Assembly: GCA_013423385.1 (NCBI GenBank)
Contig: BLZA01000011.1
Location: 805,174-869,173 of the forward strand
Origin: Naganishia liquefaciens
Lineage: Eukaryota > Basidiomycota > Tremellomycetes > Filobasidiales > Filobasidiaceae
Direction of reading: 5' to 3'
Length of the DNA: 64,000 bases
Positions 1 to 9,559 of this stretch are shown in pieces (position 1 is the first letter of the stretch; the number at the start of each line of letters is the position of its first letter). The position numbers and the translations under genes are program-made. The notes below the pieces were generated by a model. The model ran no database searches, was not told the DNA's origin, and was given only the letters and a program-made list of their open reading frames with translations.

Positions 1-163
1 CCAACTTGTTTCGAGTGTGTGCAATGTTCACCGGCCTGCGTTTCCGGGGTCAAGGCCCGGCTAGACTCTGACTGTCATCCTCATCACGGAGCCTACACCG
101 ACACACATACGATCGCTAACACCATATCATACCGTCACCCGCCCTCGAGAGTCAAGCATCATC

Positions 164-2063
164 ATGTCGAACGGTATTCAGGACATCTCAGACCTGCAAA
201 TTGGCCTGATCGGTATGGGCGAGGCAAGTGTTGAGGTACCCGTTGTTCAGGCATGGCTGATATGACGCTTATCATGCAGATGGGGAAAATGTACGCCAGG
301 CGCCTTGCAGCTGGAGGCATGAAAAAGTCGGTTGAAGCGAAGCACTTTCTCACAAAACGCGAGGAATCTGACATGTATGCATTCGAGTAGGATCTGCGTT
401 TGTGATCGTTTCGAGCGATACGAAGCACTGCGTGAAGAGATGAAAGGTAAGTAGGAGGAACGGCATATTTGTAGCCCCGCTTATGCATCCGACCGACAAT
501 GTCACAGACGTACCGACGATTCAAGTACTGAAGGACGGCCATCAAGTTTCGCGGATTTCAGACTTTATCATTTACAGTGTGGAAGCCGAGTTCATCTCGC
601 AAGTAGTCAGCACGTATGGTCCTTGTAAGCATCTCAAAATTTCGAAATCGGCCTTATCTAAACTTCCACCCTCCTCGACCTGGATCAGCTACAAAACCGA
701 ACGCCATTGTCGCTGGCCAGACGTCAGTCAAGGCTCCGGAAAGGGAAGCATTCGAAAAGTATCTACCAGATGACGTACACATTGTCTCTGTGCACAGCTT
801 GCACGGCCCGACCGTCACGACAGAAGGGCAGCCTCTAGTGAGCTCCCTTGTCGAGCGTCCGGTCCTCTAAGGCAAACTGATCATACATAGGTCATCATTC
901 AACATAGGGCACCAGACGAGAAGGTCCGCATAGTCGAGCGGATCCTAGAGTCTTTCAAATCTAGATACGTATATCTGACGTACGAAGAGCACGACCTTGT
1001 CACGGCCAACACCCAAGCCGTTACGCATGCTGCATTCCTGAGGTCAGTAATCGCAACGCTACACAAGGGAGCTGACTGACGTTGCCCTCGAACCATTAGT
1101 ATGGGTACAGCTTGGAAAAACAGCCAGGACTATCCCTGGGAGACGGAACGATACGTGGGCGGCATCGAGATTGTCAAAATCAACATCGCCCTGCGCATCT
1201 ACAGCAACAAATGGCACGTCTACGCTGGCCTCGCCATCCTCAACCCATCGGCTCGCGAACAGATTCGCATGTATGCGCAATGCGCGACGGATATATTCAA
1301 GCTCATGATCGAGGAGAAGAAAGACATGCTGCGACAGCGGATGTACGAGGCCCGGCAGGGCGTGTTTGGATGGACGCCGGAGCAGGAGGGCGACGCGGAG
1401 ACGACGACGGGCTCGAAGCAGCGCAAACCAATCTTGTTGTCCGATCGAATACTTGATCAGTTCTCCCTCGGACCCAAGCCAGCCGCCGGAGAACCCGTGC
1501 GGCCAAATTCGCATCTGTCGCTGCTGGCCATGGTTGACTGTTGGCACAAATTGGGAATCAAGCCGTACGATCATTTGGACGTTGCGGGGACGCCAGTCTT
1601 TATGCTTTGGATTGGTAAGTGCAGCAGTATTCCCTTCAAGGTCTGTGTTGACGTGCGCATTCACCAGGCGTCGCGGAATACTTGTTCCGATCGACTGAAC
1701 GACTAGAGGTGGCAATTGACTGCGCCATTGGCGACAAGACGCATCGGTCTGACGATACCGAATTTGTCGTTGCGGCACGAGGTTGGAGTCAGTGCGTTTC
1801 CTTTGGAAGCTTTGATCTTTATCGCAATAGGTTTGAGGAGACTGCCAGTAAGTCTGCGAAAGGCTGAGCGGCGCTTCAGACTCTAACTGTCGCTTCAAGG
1901 CTTCTTCGCGCCGCGTTTCCAGGAGGCCACAGTCATCGGCGGCAAGATGATCAAGACTATCTTGGACGAGTCTGCTCAGGCCAAAGCGGCCGCGGAAGCG
2001 AAAGCCTCGGCAAGGGTTTCGGCGGCGGCATCCGCTGCCGCGTCCGACAAGACGTCGGTATAG
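164..2063 (+). CDS. TYR1: Prephenate dehydrogenase (NADP+), tyrosine biosynthesis
   Basis: Converts prephenate to 4-hydroxyphenylpyruvate in the cytosol, the tyrosine branch of the shikimate pathway. The spliced N-terminus reads GLIGMGEMGKMYARRL, a dinucleotide-binding glycine motif in the form typical of fungal TYR1. Later blocks VHSLHGPTV, the run around YEEHDLVTANTQAVTHAAF, and NKWHVYAGLAILN also match that family. At least six exons are joined by short introns. The first intron has a GC donor (GAG|gcaagt) and ends in tgcag|ATGGGG; only that junction keeps the GMGEMG motif in frame. The protein ends with an Ala/Ser-rich tail before TAG. The ATG at 164 is the first one in frame with the nucleotide-binding motif. 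The gene converges on the MobA-like gene with only about 55 bases between stops. Identity is seen directly in motifs; exact exon edges are inferred. Confidence 0.93.
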
Positions 2064-2117
2064 ACAGTATGTTATATAGACTGCATGTCCATAATGTCAT
2101 GTTTTCGGATGCGCGAA

Positions 2118-2957
2118 TCACTGCGTCGCGCTCGTGCGGCTGCACAAGATACTCTTGGCCTTTTCCCATTCTTCCGGCTCGTTTGTATTGAAGAGCCATT
2201 GCTGCTCTCTGGGCTTGAAGACAAACTTTCCCTCTTGCATCTGCTTGCCATCGTCTCCGACCGTTTCCACGCCCAGACGCTTCCATATTCTGCGGGCTGT
2301 CCAACATGGGCCCGTCTTCTTCATCTCGCCCATCGCATTCTCCCGCAACTCGTCGAGCGCCTCGGGTCCCCACACCGACAACAGCGGCTCCGGGTGGGCA
2401 TCGGACGCATGAAGGTAGCAAGTCACGGGCGGCGTATACCGCGCCGAGAGATCCGTTAAGGTCTCGAGCGTCACCAAGGGGAAATCCACGGCGAGGACGA
2501 GAAATGTTGCGTCTGGTTTCGCGAGGTGCGACGAGAGGAGGCCTGCTGCAGGACCACCGATGTTCGATGCGATGATGCGCGGGTCGTCGGGTACGAGTAC
2601 GGTCCGCGGTGGGAGCCATCCTTGATGGAGCCTCGCGGCCTGAGAGGTATTGTGCGAGATATATACGCCGGCAGGGCAAGCTTGGTGTAAGAGGTTGAGC
2701 AAACGCAGGTAGAGGGGCTGCGTAGTCTCCTCATTCACGGGGTAGTCGAGGAATGCCTTGTCGCGGCCCATTCGTGTGGATTGACCGCCGAGCACGAGCA
2801 GGCCGTACATGTCGGGATTAGCGGAGGGCAGCGGTGGCGGAGGGTGGTCTGTCACTATCATGGTGAAGGAGAGGAAGACGCAGCGGTTGGGAATGGGAAT
2901 GGGCTGGGCGCTGGAGAAAGGCGTGAAGCTATCTGTCACTCTGACATGCAAAAGCAT
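2118..2957 (-). CDS. MobA-like nucleotidyltransferase (molybdenum cofactor guanylyltransferase family)
   Basis: Single uninterrupted frame of 279 codons. Around residue 50 it has GLLVLGGQSTRMGRDKAFL, the signature nucleotide-binding loop of MobA (LxGGxSxRMGxDK). Further blocks are a VPDD region, GPAAGLLSSH (MobA has GPLAGI here), LVLAVDFPLV (the metal-binding Asp after strand 4), and a C-terminal FNTNEPEEWEKA that recalls the N(I/L)NTPxD element. Known MobA proteins transfer GMP to molybdopterin. Eukaryotic molybdoenzymes generally use the unmodified cofactor, so the true substrate here is uncertain; another sugar- or cofactor-nucleotidyl transfer is possible. The ATG at 2957 leaves about 48 residues before the domain; in-frame Mets at residues 33 and 50 are alternative starts. 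It shares a 210-base divergent spacer with the bS18m gene. Confidence 0.8.
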   Translation of the reverse strand: MLLHVRVTDSFTPFSSAQPIPIPNRCVFLSFTMIVTDHPPPPLPSANPDMYGLLVLGGQSTRMGRDKAFLDYPVNEETTQPLYLRLLNLLHQACPAGVYISHNTSQAARLHQGWLPPRTVLVPDDPRIIASNIGGPAAGLLSSHLAKPDATFLVLAVDFPLVTLETLTDLSARYTPPVTCYLHASDAHPEPLLSVWGPEALDELRENAMGEMKKTGPCWTARRIWKRLGVETVGDDGKQMQEGKFVFKPREQQWLFNTNEPEEWEKAKSILCSRTSATQ

Positions 2958-3167
2958 TCGCTTCTAGAACTGGTCCAAGTATAGATAGATATTCGTCATC
3001 TTCCGGACCCCCAAACGCGTGACAAGCGACCCCCCGCGCCCGCCAAAGCGCTTGGCTGGGCGCAACTTTCGATCGCACCCATTGCCCTCACCGTGCGAAC
3101 ACACTCAAGCATCTTCCTAGTCCCGATTCCCAGCCATCCAGTCCTCTCCAACGTCCAACATCCCGCC
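2958..3167. promoter_or_regulatory. Divergent promoter between MobA-like gene and RSM18
   Basis: The start codons of the two flanking genes face away from each other with 210 bases between them, so both promoters must lie here or overlap the genes. No clear TATA box is seen. The right half, towards RSM18, is C-rich, as often seen just upstream of fungal starts. Confidence 0.5.
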
Positions 3168-3915
3168 ATGTCTTTCCTCGCCTCGACCTCACGCTCGCTA
3201 TTCCGCGCTCTCACATTCAGCAGCGCATCCTCCTCGCGCCACCTCTCCGCCTCGGCATGCACCTTTGAAAAAATTACAAGACCAAGCGGGTCCGGTCCCG
3301 CGCCGTATTCACAGCAGGATGGAGATGCAACGAGGGATGTATTGGCGCAGCTCGCCAAGGGACTGAAGGAAACGGGGCCGAGTGCGTCCGAGGGGTTCTC
3401 ATCGGGTATGTAACGGGGTGGTTGTTCGACAAATGACTAGATGTACAGGATCTCATGTCAATCTTCCCGCCCGGTCAGTTCCATCGACGCCTATTCAGAC
3501 ATTCCGAAACGGCCAGGTACGTCGTGCTCGCTCAGCCACAGGAACACACCGTGTGTATACTAACATACCGCCTTCCCCCCCCCTCAACCAGCTGTATAGC
3601 CCTATCGACCTTCACAAATCCTCGCTCTTCCCGAAAGCCCGTCGCGGTGCCAAACCCCCGCTCCTTGGGCCGTCCGCACCGCTCGCAAAGCGCTCCGATC
3701 CATTCTACATCCTCGATGTCAACCCGATTGACGAATCTACGAATCACAAGCTCGTTTCGGCATATGTGACGCAGATGGGCAAGATCAAGACGCGGGCCGA
3801 GACGGGTCTGACATGGAAGAATCAGCGTAGGGTCGGCAAGATGGTGAGAAGGGCGAGGGCGATGGGGCTGATCAGTCGGTGGGATAACAACTTGACGAGG
3901 GACTATACGCCATGA
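3168..3915 (+). CDS. RSM18: Mitochondrial small ribosomal subunit protein bS18m
   Basis: Part of the mitochondrial small ribosomal subunit. The first 30-odd residues (MSFLASTSRSLFRALTF and following) are rich in Ser, Arg and Ala with no acids, a typical mitochondrial import signal. The C-terminal third carries the S18 domain: DPFYILDVNPIDESTNH, a stretch KIKTRAETGLTWKNQRR, then VRRARAMGLI. Three exons are supported: the first ends at gtatgt near 3410, a short middle exon starts at about 3451 after tgtacag, and the last starts after cctcaaccag near 3590. The protein ends RDYTP. The ATG at 3168 is preferred over an upstream in-frame one because it begins the targeting signal directly. The gene converges on APM4. 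Confidence 0.88.
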
Positions 3916-4198
3916 TGATTCTGATGGCATACATTTGAGGCATTGTTGGGTCTCGCGTCATTACGGGTTTTGCCCTTACCACTTTCGAGATCAGGAGAAG
4001 ACATTCGGTGCCGTCTTTCGCGACGCATCGACTGGAACCGCCGAGGCGATTGACACGATGCACGCCATGAGGTGCACCTGTTGAGCCGAAACACGACTCT
4101 CCAATATCTTTTTTTCATACAATGAGCTAAAGTGACAACAAAGATGCCGTACAAGCAAGAGCATTCTGACAGATTGGGCCTTTCCAGTGGGAGCCGCT

Positions 4199-4204
4199 TC
4201 AGAA
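4199..4204 (-). other. APM4: Six-base terminal coding exon of APM4
   Basis: On the minus strand TTCTGA follows a cttag acceptor, with a branch-like ctgat about 20 bases upstream. Joined to the donor AGA|gtgagt it adds Phe and a stop, so the protein ends QIRF. This is inferred from splice signals and from fungal mu subunits ending soon after this strand; transcript data would decide it. Confidence 0.6.
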
Positions 4205-6166
4205 CTAAGCAGGGTCGCGAATCAGCATTCGATCGTGCCTCATTCAAGACCGCCGCCGCCAACTCACTCTAATCTGATAAGTCCCCTTTGATTTCGTCAT
4301 ATAGCGCACCCACTTGACCGATTGGTAGTTGCTCCTCTCGAACACCTTCAAAAACCGGACGAGCAGTCCCGAGGCAGTAAACATGACGACTGCAGGGGGA
4401 AAGAGAGCAAGCAATGAATCAGTGTGCGCTGAATCGCAGGCTTGAGCTCCCTTACCTGAAAAGTCCAACTCGATGGGCGGTCTCGACCACGCTTGTCGAT
4501 GTGTTGTTGTTGCTAGAGTAGCTTCGGCTGTCAATGTCGTCTCTTGCGCGCCTTGCATGCGCGGTATCCTGACCGATCGCAATGAAAATCAATGGGAATT
4601 AAGCATCCAGGTTGACCACTACCTACTTCCAGATGATCACATTCTCCGCTGGAACGTATTTAGCCTTGCCGAGCTGCACTTTGCAATTGACGGAAGTCGT
4701 GTTCCGTGGAGTTGGAATCCGTAGGACGACGTCATTGGCATTGAGCTTGGGATCAAAGTTTGCTTTCAGGTGTATCGAGTATTCAACACGCGATTTCGTC
4801 GGCTCTACAACGTGGGTTTGTAGCTTGAATGGGAGGTTGATGTTGGTCGTCGACCGGTACCTTGCAAGTCGATATGAGCTGGCAACCTCTCGAACGACCT
4901 TGTCTACCTACCTCATCAACTCGAATTCTCCATCTGGAGGGATAAAGCTGATCGATCGATCCGAGTCAAACTTTCCTAATCTGACGCATTGGTGGAATTG
5001 ACAGTCATCAAGTTCGACGGCGTTGTCGGCCTTCGCCCTGTCGGTTCTGTACGCGACCAGACGTCAGAGGATGACTGGTGCTCGCCTCTAGGACCCACCT
5101 CTTTTCCAAGACCAGCTTGTCGTTCAATCCGAATTTACATTCCGGTGTACCGCTCAGGTATGCCCGCATCATGATTTGCCCGTCCACATCTGCCCGTAGT
5201 ACCGAGCCTGCCAGAGAGCGGAATCATCAGTTATACGAGACACTGATTTTATGCTGGTTGACCAACCTTCTTTGCTCATTAATAGATTGACCGTTTCGAT
5301 CACATCGACAAAGGCTTCGTTTTTGCGGTATTTTACGTCCGCTCTACGCCAAGAGGTTGCGCCAGTTGCTTGAATAGTGATCTTCGACGAATCCTCGCGC
5401 TGTGAACGGAAAACATCGGCGTGAGACTTTCAATGGCCTGCAAGGGTTGCTTACGACAGCCATCTCGGTCTTGATGCTTTCGGTTGTGATGTACATCTTG
5501 AGTGCATCGATCTCCGTGTTTTGCGGGTAGCCAAAGTCGAGGATTTCTGTAAGGACAATGAGAGGGATCGTAAAGTTTTCCAATAAGGCAGAAAGATTGA
5601 CGTACCGTCCAATAGCTCGTAGATGAGTACGAAATTGCTCTTGACGGCTTCCTCATCCAGTTTCCCGAAATAAGAACGAGATATCGAAACGAAGCGATAG
5701 AGGAACTCGAAGACTAATGCAGCATTCGCATTGCATCTGAAATGACATAAGGGGTCAAGATTATCGACTTGTCCGTGGTGAAATAGCTTACTTTGTTACG
5801 GCAAGCACGTAGACGTTGTTAACCCGTACGTGGAAGAACGAGGTCGATCCCAAGGTAATGATCGGCGATCGCACATCAGGGTTTGAGATCACTTGGATTC
5901 TGAAGACGTCGGATATCGAGCGCCTAGCACAAGGGAGGAGTTAGCAGTCAAGCGGCCAGGAGTCGGACGCGTGTACATACTTCAAGTCGGCGCGGAATAA
6001 CCTTGATATCAGGACCTGTTTGTGGGAGAAATAAGCTCTCCTGTAGCAGAGATAAGACCGAAAAGCGCACCTCTCCCTTCTGGTTGAACACAAAGAACGC
6101 CTGAAAACATCGAATGAGTTTCCAAGTTTGGTGACATGTAGCAAGCGAAGCACATACTGAAATCAT
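4199..6166 (-). CDS. APM4: AP-2 clathrin adaptor complex subunit mu
   Basis: Medium subunit of the AP-2 adaptor, which links cargo to clathrin at the plasma membrane during endocytosis. The spliced start [24 protein letters not shown] matches the longin-like head of AP-2 mu. Downstream are VFEFLYRFV-like and [21 protein letters not shown] blocks, diagnostic for AP-2 rather than AP-1 mu. The mu-homology domain ends in [12 protein letters not shown] and [17 protein letters not shown]. The first coding exon is only 9 bases (6158-6166), followed by gtatgt. The last appears to be 6 bases (4199-4204): after the codon AGA there is a consensus gtgagt donor, and a cttag acceptor is followed by TTCTGA, giving IRF-stop. 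Without that last splice the frame would end at 4244 as an Arg-rich tail. At least eight exons in all. Confidence 0.9.
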
Positions 6167-7227
6167 GTTGTCCCGTCACCTGCGTCCTAGTTTGTCCCGT
6201 TGTTCCTGATGCTGCGCCTGCTCAGATTCGGAGGGTAGCCGTGAAGTGATACGATGTTGCAGGAATCCTGCGTGACCACAATTGAGGAAACGCAGATATG
6301 ATTCATGCTTGGGATGTAATGATGTCGTCCTGCGATCGAGAGTACGCAAGCAGCGCGTCTCGCGTCTCGCCGTGTTTCGCGTAATAGAGACTACTGCATC
6401 AATCTGTTTGCCAGTGAGTCCTCGTTCCATTCATCGATCTTCGCTTTCTGTCCTGACTGAACACCGCTCAGGCAACTTCATCGACGTAAAGTATTTCGAC
6501 CGAGACCAGGCTTGTAGCAGGAAGCCCTCAATTTTTTCCAACACCAATCTCGCTAAGCCTGATGAATCCGCCTCATCGTTCACGTCGACCCTACAACCCT
6601 TGCCGCCTTCGTCGACGAGAGCTCTGAAGATGCCGCAGAAGTGCTACGCAAATTCTAGCAATGAAAGATCCCTATAAAATCTATAAACGGTGCGAAATGA
6701 AAGCAGAACTCTTCGCGTCTTGCTTTCACGCGGTTCCTCCTGCAAAGCAATTCAAAATCACGCTGTCCAAATCCGTTCGCACCGACAATACGATGTCCTT
6801 ACCGCGACCTCAAAACATCTGATGACACCAAGGCCCAACGTCTTCGGCTATGTCATTTCCGAGGTTCTGTAACGACAAGCTAAATATTGACGTCGTCGGC
6901 AGGGCTGACGGTCATGGTCGGGTTTGAATGTCAATTACGCGGACCACAGGCGTCCACTCCTTCACGACCTTGCGTGGGCCAGCCGATGACGACCGCTTGC
7001 CTCCTCGCGTACATTTCGGAATTGAAGGTTCTAGAAGCCTTGAAGACATTGTTTGGTACACGGTCATATGGTTTGAAGGCTTGCCGAAGCTGTTTCCAAC
7101 AGAGGGTGTAGGCCTTCATTGCCAGCAGTATTGGCACGTGTCGCTACGAACCAATAGGGTTCCTGATCAATGCCAAAAGGGATTCGCTTATCTATGTCAT
7201 CTATGAACCCCATTACAATGATGATAA
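6167..7227. other. 1.06 kb interval between MDM10 and APM4, no confident gene
   Basis: Both neighbours are on the minus strand, so this must hold the MDM10 3' end and the APM4 promoter. A minus-strand frame at about 6437-6650 codes well (FRALVDEGGKGCRVDVNDE and onwards) but has no start codon and no match I recognise. A small ATG-initiated frame at 6912-7049 is listed separately. A short minus-strand gene with several exons could be hidden here, but I cannot build one. Confidence 0.4.
6912..7049 (-). CDS. Possible small protein, about 45 residues
   Basis: On the minus strand a frame beginning MSSRLLEPSIPK runs through a basic stretch and ends in VVKEWTPVVRVIDIQTRP. The second half looks protein-like (alternating hydrophobic residues after a Lys-rich lead), and the frame is closed by TGA. 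I do not recognise it. It may be the last exon of a larger minus-strand gene or a chance frame in the 3' region of MDM10. Nothing else in its surroundings supports a function. Confidence 0.2.
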   Translation of the reverse strand: MSSRLLEPSIPKCTRGGKRSSSAGPRKVVKEWTPVVRVIDIQTRP

Positions 7228-9163
7228 CTAATCCGAAAAGTATTGTACTTCCATCCCAATCGTCCGGATAGGGTTCGAACGCGACGACAGATCCGAGACA
7301 ACGCCGACTGAAACAAGACACTTTCGTATGCGCGACTCGTAGAGCAAGGACACCAGCTTCGAGGAAGATCAGCGTCTGATCAGCAAGTGTGGTTCCGCAA
7401 ACTCACCCCATTCCCTTGAATCTTTGCCTTCAACACCCCGTCCCGATCTGTGTCCTTGGCTGGTTCTGTGTGCGATTTCATCGCCTGCATGAAAGATCTC
7501 GTCTCATCGACGAGAACCGGTTTGAGTTCCGCGCTGGAAGGGTTCACGTCGGTCGACGCTGACTCGACCGCAGGCTCGTCGCCTATGACCCCGCGCAATC
7601 CGCGCCAGCCGCCTTTTCCCCGCCCGCTTCCTATCCACCATTCACCGCCGACGCAAAGATCGCTCTCATAGCTATAGACGTTGACGCCGTAGCGTGAGGA
7701 GAGAGCGAAGTGTGGGGAGATCTGAGCCGAATAGGCTGTGGAGAGGAAGCCCATGAGCGGATTGTATAGCAGGGTAAGCGTTGTCGGTGGTGAGGCGGGG
7801 TGGGATGGGATGCCGATTGGCGGAACGGTAGTGAAGCGGATCCCCGTGGAGACTTGTTGAAGAGGATGAGATCTGAATCTTTCTCGTGACAAGAGGCGCC
7901 ACTCACCACCTAGACTCCGCTGTTTCCTTGAAAAGTAAATCTCGCCACCAGCGGAGAATCGTCCCCGCAGTCCACCCTCCATCGCCTCTTCCTCGTCCAC
8001 TCGTGTCTTTTTATCCACTTCATCGGCTCCCGGTCCGATAAGAGGTTGTAACGCAAGTATCGGCGGCTCATCCACCGGAGCCGTCAAAGATGCCTCTGTC
8101 AGGCCGAAATTATACAGCCCACGAAAACCGAGCATGCCGTCGGTGGCGGAGTACGTGTATTCGGTTGACCACCGACCTGTATCTTGCTGGAAATTGAGAA
8201 TAACGTTGCCCGGGGGCGGCGGCGGGGTGATGACGGCCGATTGGCTCGGAGAAGAAGACGATTCTGACGAGGCTGTAGTCGATGATGAAGACGACGATGT
8301 ACCCGGCCGTCCCACCGCCTGCGGTGAATGCATAAACGCCAGACTGGCCTGACACCCGGACCCGACCTTGGTTGTGGCGAGCGCGGAAAGATGACAGGAT
8401 GGAAAGTGCAAACGCGAGTAGAGAAGGTAGTCTCGTGGTGGCACGACGAGCTCGCCCACGAGGAACTCTTCTGGAGGCGGGACTGGCCTTTTCGGTGGTG
8501 GAGGGACCCGGAAATGGTCAACCATTGTGCGAAGAGGCACGGTGCGCGAGGGCAGGATCTGGCGAAGAAAAGGGTCAGACGTGCAGCGGAAATGCGAGAC
8601 ACGAGGTGGACGACATTGACTTGTCACAAGATGCGCCGGGCACGGCGCGAGCCATCTTTCCTGTGCCAACGAGGCAAGATCATCTCATCGAGGAACGTTT
8701 TACTTTTCTCATCATTCGCCAATGCCCTCGCAAAGCGGCCGACATGTCTTCCCGCTCCTTTTCCAGCATGAGCAGCTCGGAACTCACCTCGCCTACCGCT
8801 TCGCTCGCCACATAGCTGACTCCGCCATTCAACCTCGGCAGCGCATCCAACGCGTACGACGTGTAGAAAACATCCGTCGGGGACTTTGATATCTGCAGGG
8901 AGAGCGTTGGCGGGACAGTGAAGTCACTGCAGAATATTCAAATATCCTTCAGCGCTGTACGGATGAATTTGTGCTGCATAAACGCACAGAATAGCTATAA
9001 CGACATCAGCACATGCGCTATATCATTCTTCAGTCCCACCAAGACGGGTCACTGCCTGTCACGCACCAGACGAACTCCGATTGAGATTTCCATAGAAGTT
9101 ATCCTCATTCCATCCTATCCGGGCGTAGTATGCACGCAAAAGGAGTGTGGAGAAGGTGAGCAT
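7228..9163 (-). CDS. MDM10: Mitochondrial distribution and morphology protein 10 (ERMES/SAM beta-barrel)
   Basis: Outer-membrane beta-barrel that tethers mitochondria to the ER in the ERMES complex and helps the SAM complex insert barrels. The first exon reads [20 protein letters not shown] then DNFYGNL, the conserved MDM10 N-terminus. The next gives [15 protein letters not shown] and [16 protein letters not shown] large central exon holds [24 protein letters not shown] and [13 protein letters not shown]. The last exon ([18 protein letters not shown], then [10 protein letters not shown]) starts after a cgaag acceptor and ends at 7228 with the usual YFS terminus. A Ser/Pro-rich insert and a charged insert make it longer than yeast Mdm10. 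The first splice donor is uncertain: the frame needs a weak gtctgg site rather than the better-looking gtgcgt four bases on. Confidence 0.9.
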
Positions 9164-9559
9164 GACGTGTAGGCGGTGGATGTGTCCCGGTTGTCCGCGT
9201 ACGACGCCATACACATTCAGGGATCTTGGTCGAGGATGCGATGCTGCTAATTAGGCTGAAACACGCACGGCAGCGGACACTTTCGGTCTGCTGACTAATA
9301 CGTGGATCTGCATCCGAGCCGCAGCGATGGCGTGGCTGGCTCCCCGCGCTAGTGCCCACAGGTGTAGAGCTCATGCATCCATCCGTTCATGGTCGACCCC
9401 TTCCCCTCCCCTCTGATTTCGTTCCACTCCATTCCCGCAACCCACCATTGGACCCGAGAGTCTTACGAAAGGACCGCGACTCATCAGCCTCAGACCACAC
9501 CTTCGACAGAACCTACTCTCCCAAGTGACCTCGTGCATCCGAAACCCGACATTCAAAGC
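9164..9559. promoter_or_regulatory. Divergent spacer between MDM10 and PKA regulatory subunit
   Basis: About 400 bases separate the two outward-facing starts. An open frame upstream of 9560 on the plus strand is in phase with the PKA gene, so an N-terminal extension cannot be excluded, but the family normally starts close to the dimerisation helix. The stretch just before 9560 is C- and T-rich, as expected for a fungal leader. Confidence 0.45.

Noticed and set aside
8560-8669. Apparent N-terminal extension of MDM10 ([14 protein letters not shown])
   Set aside because: This is intron; the true N-terminus is in upstream exons ending at 9163 that match the family.
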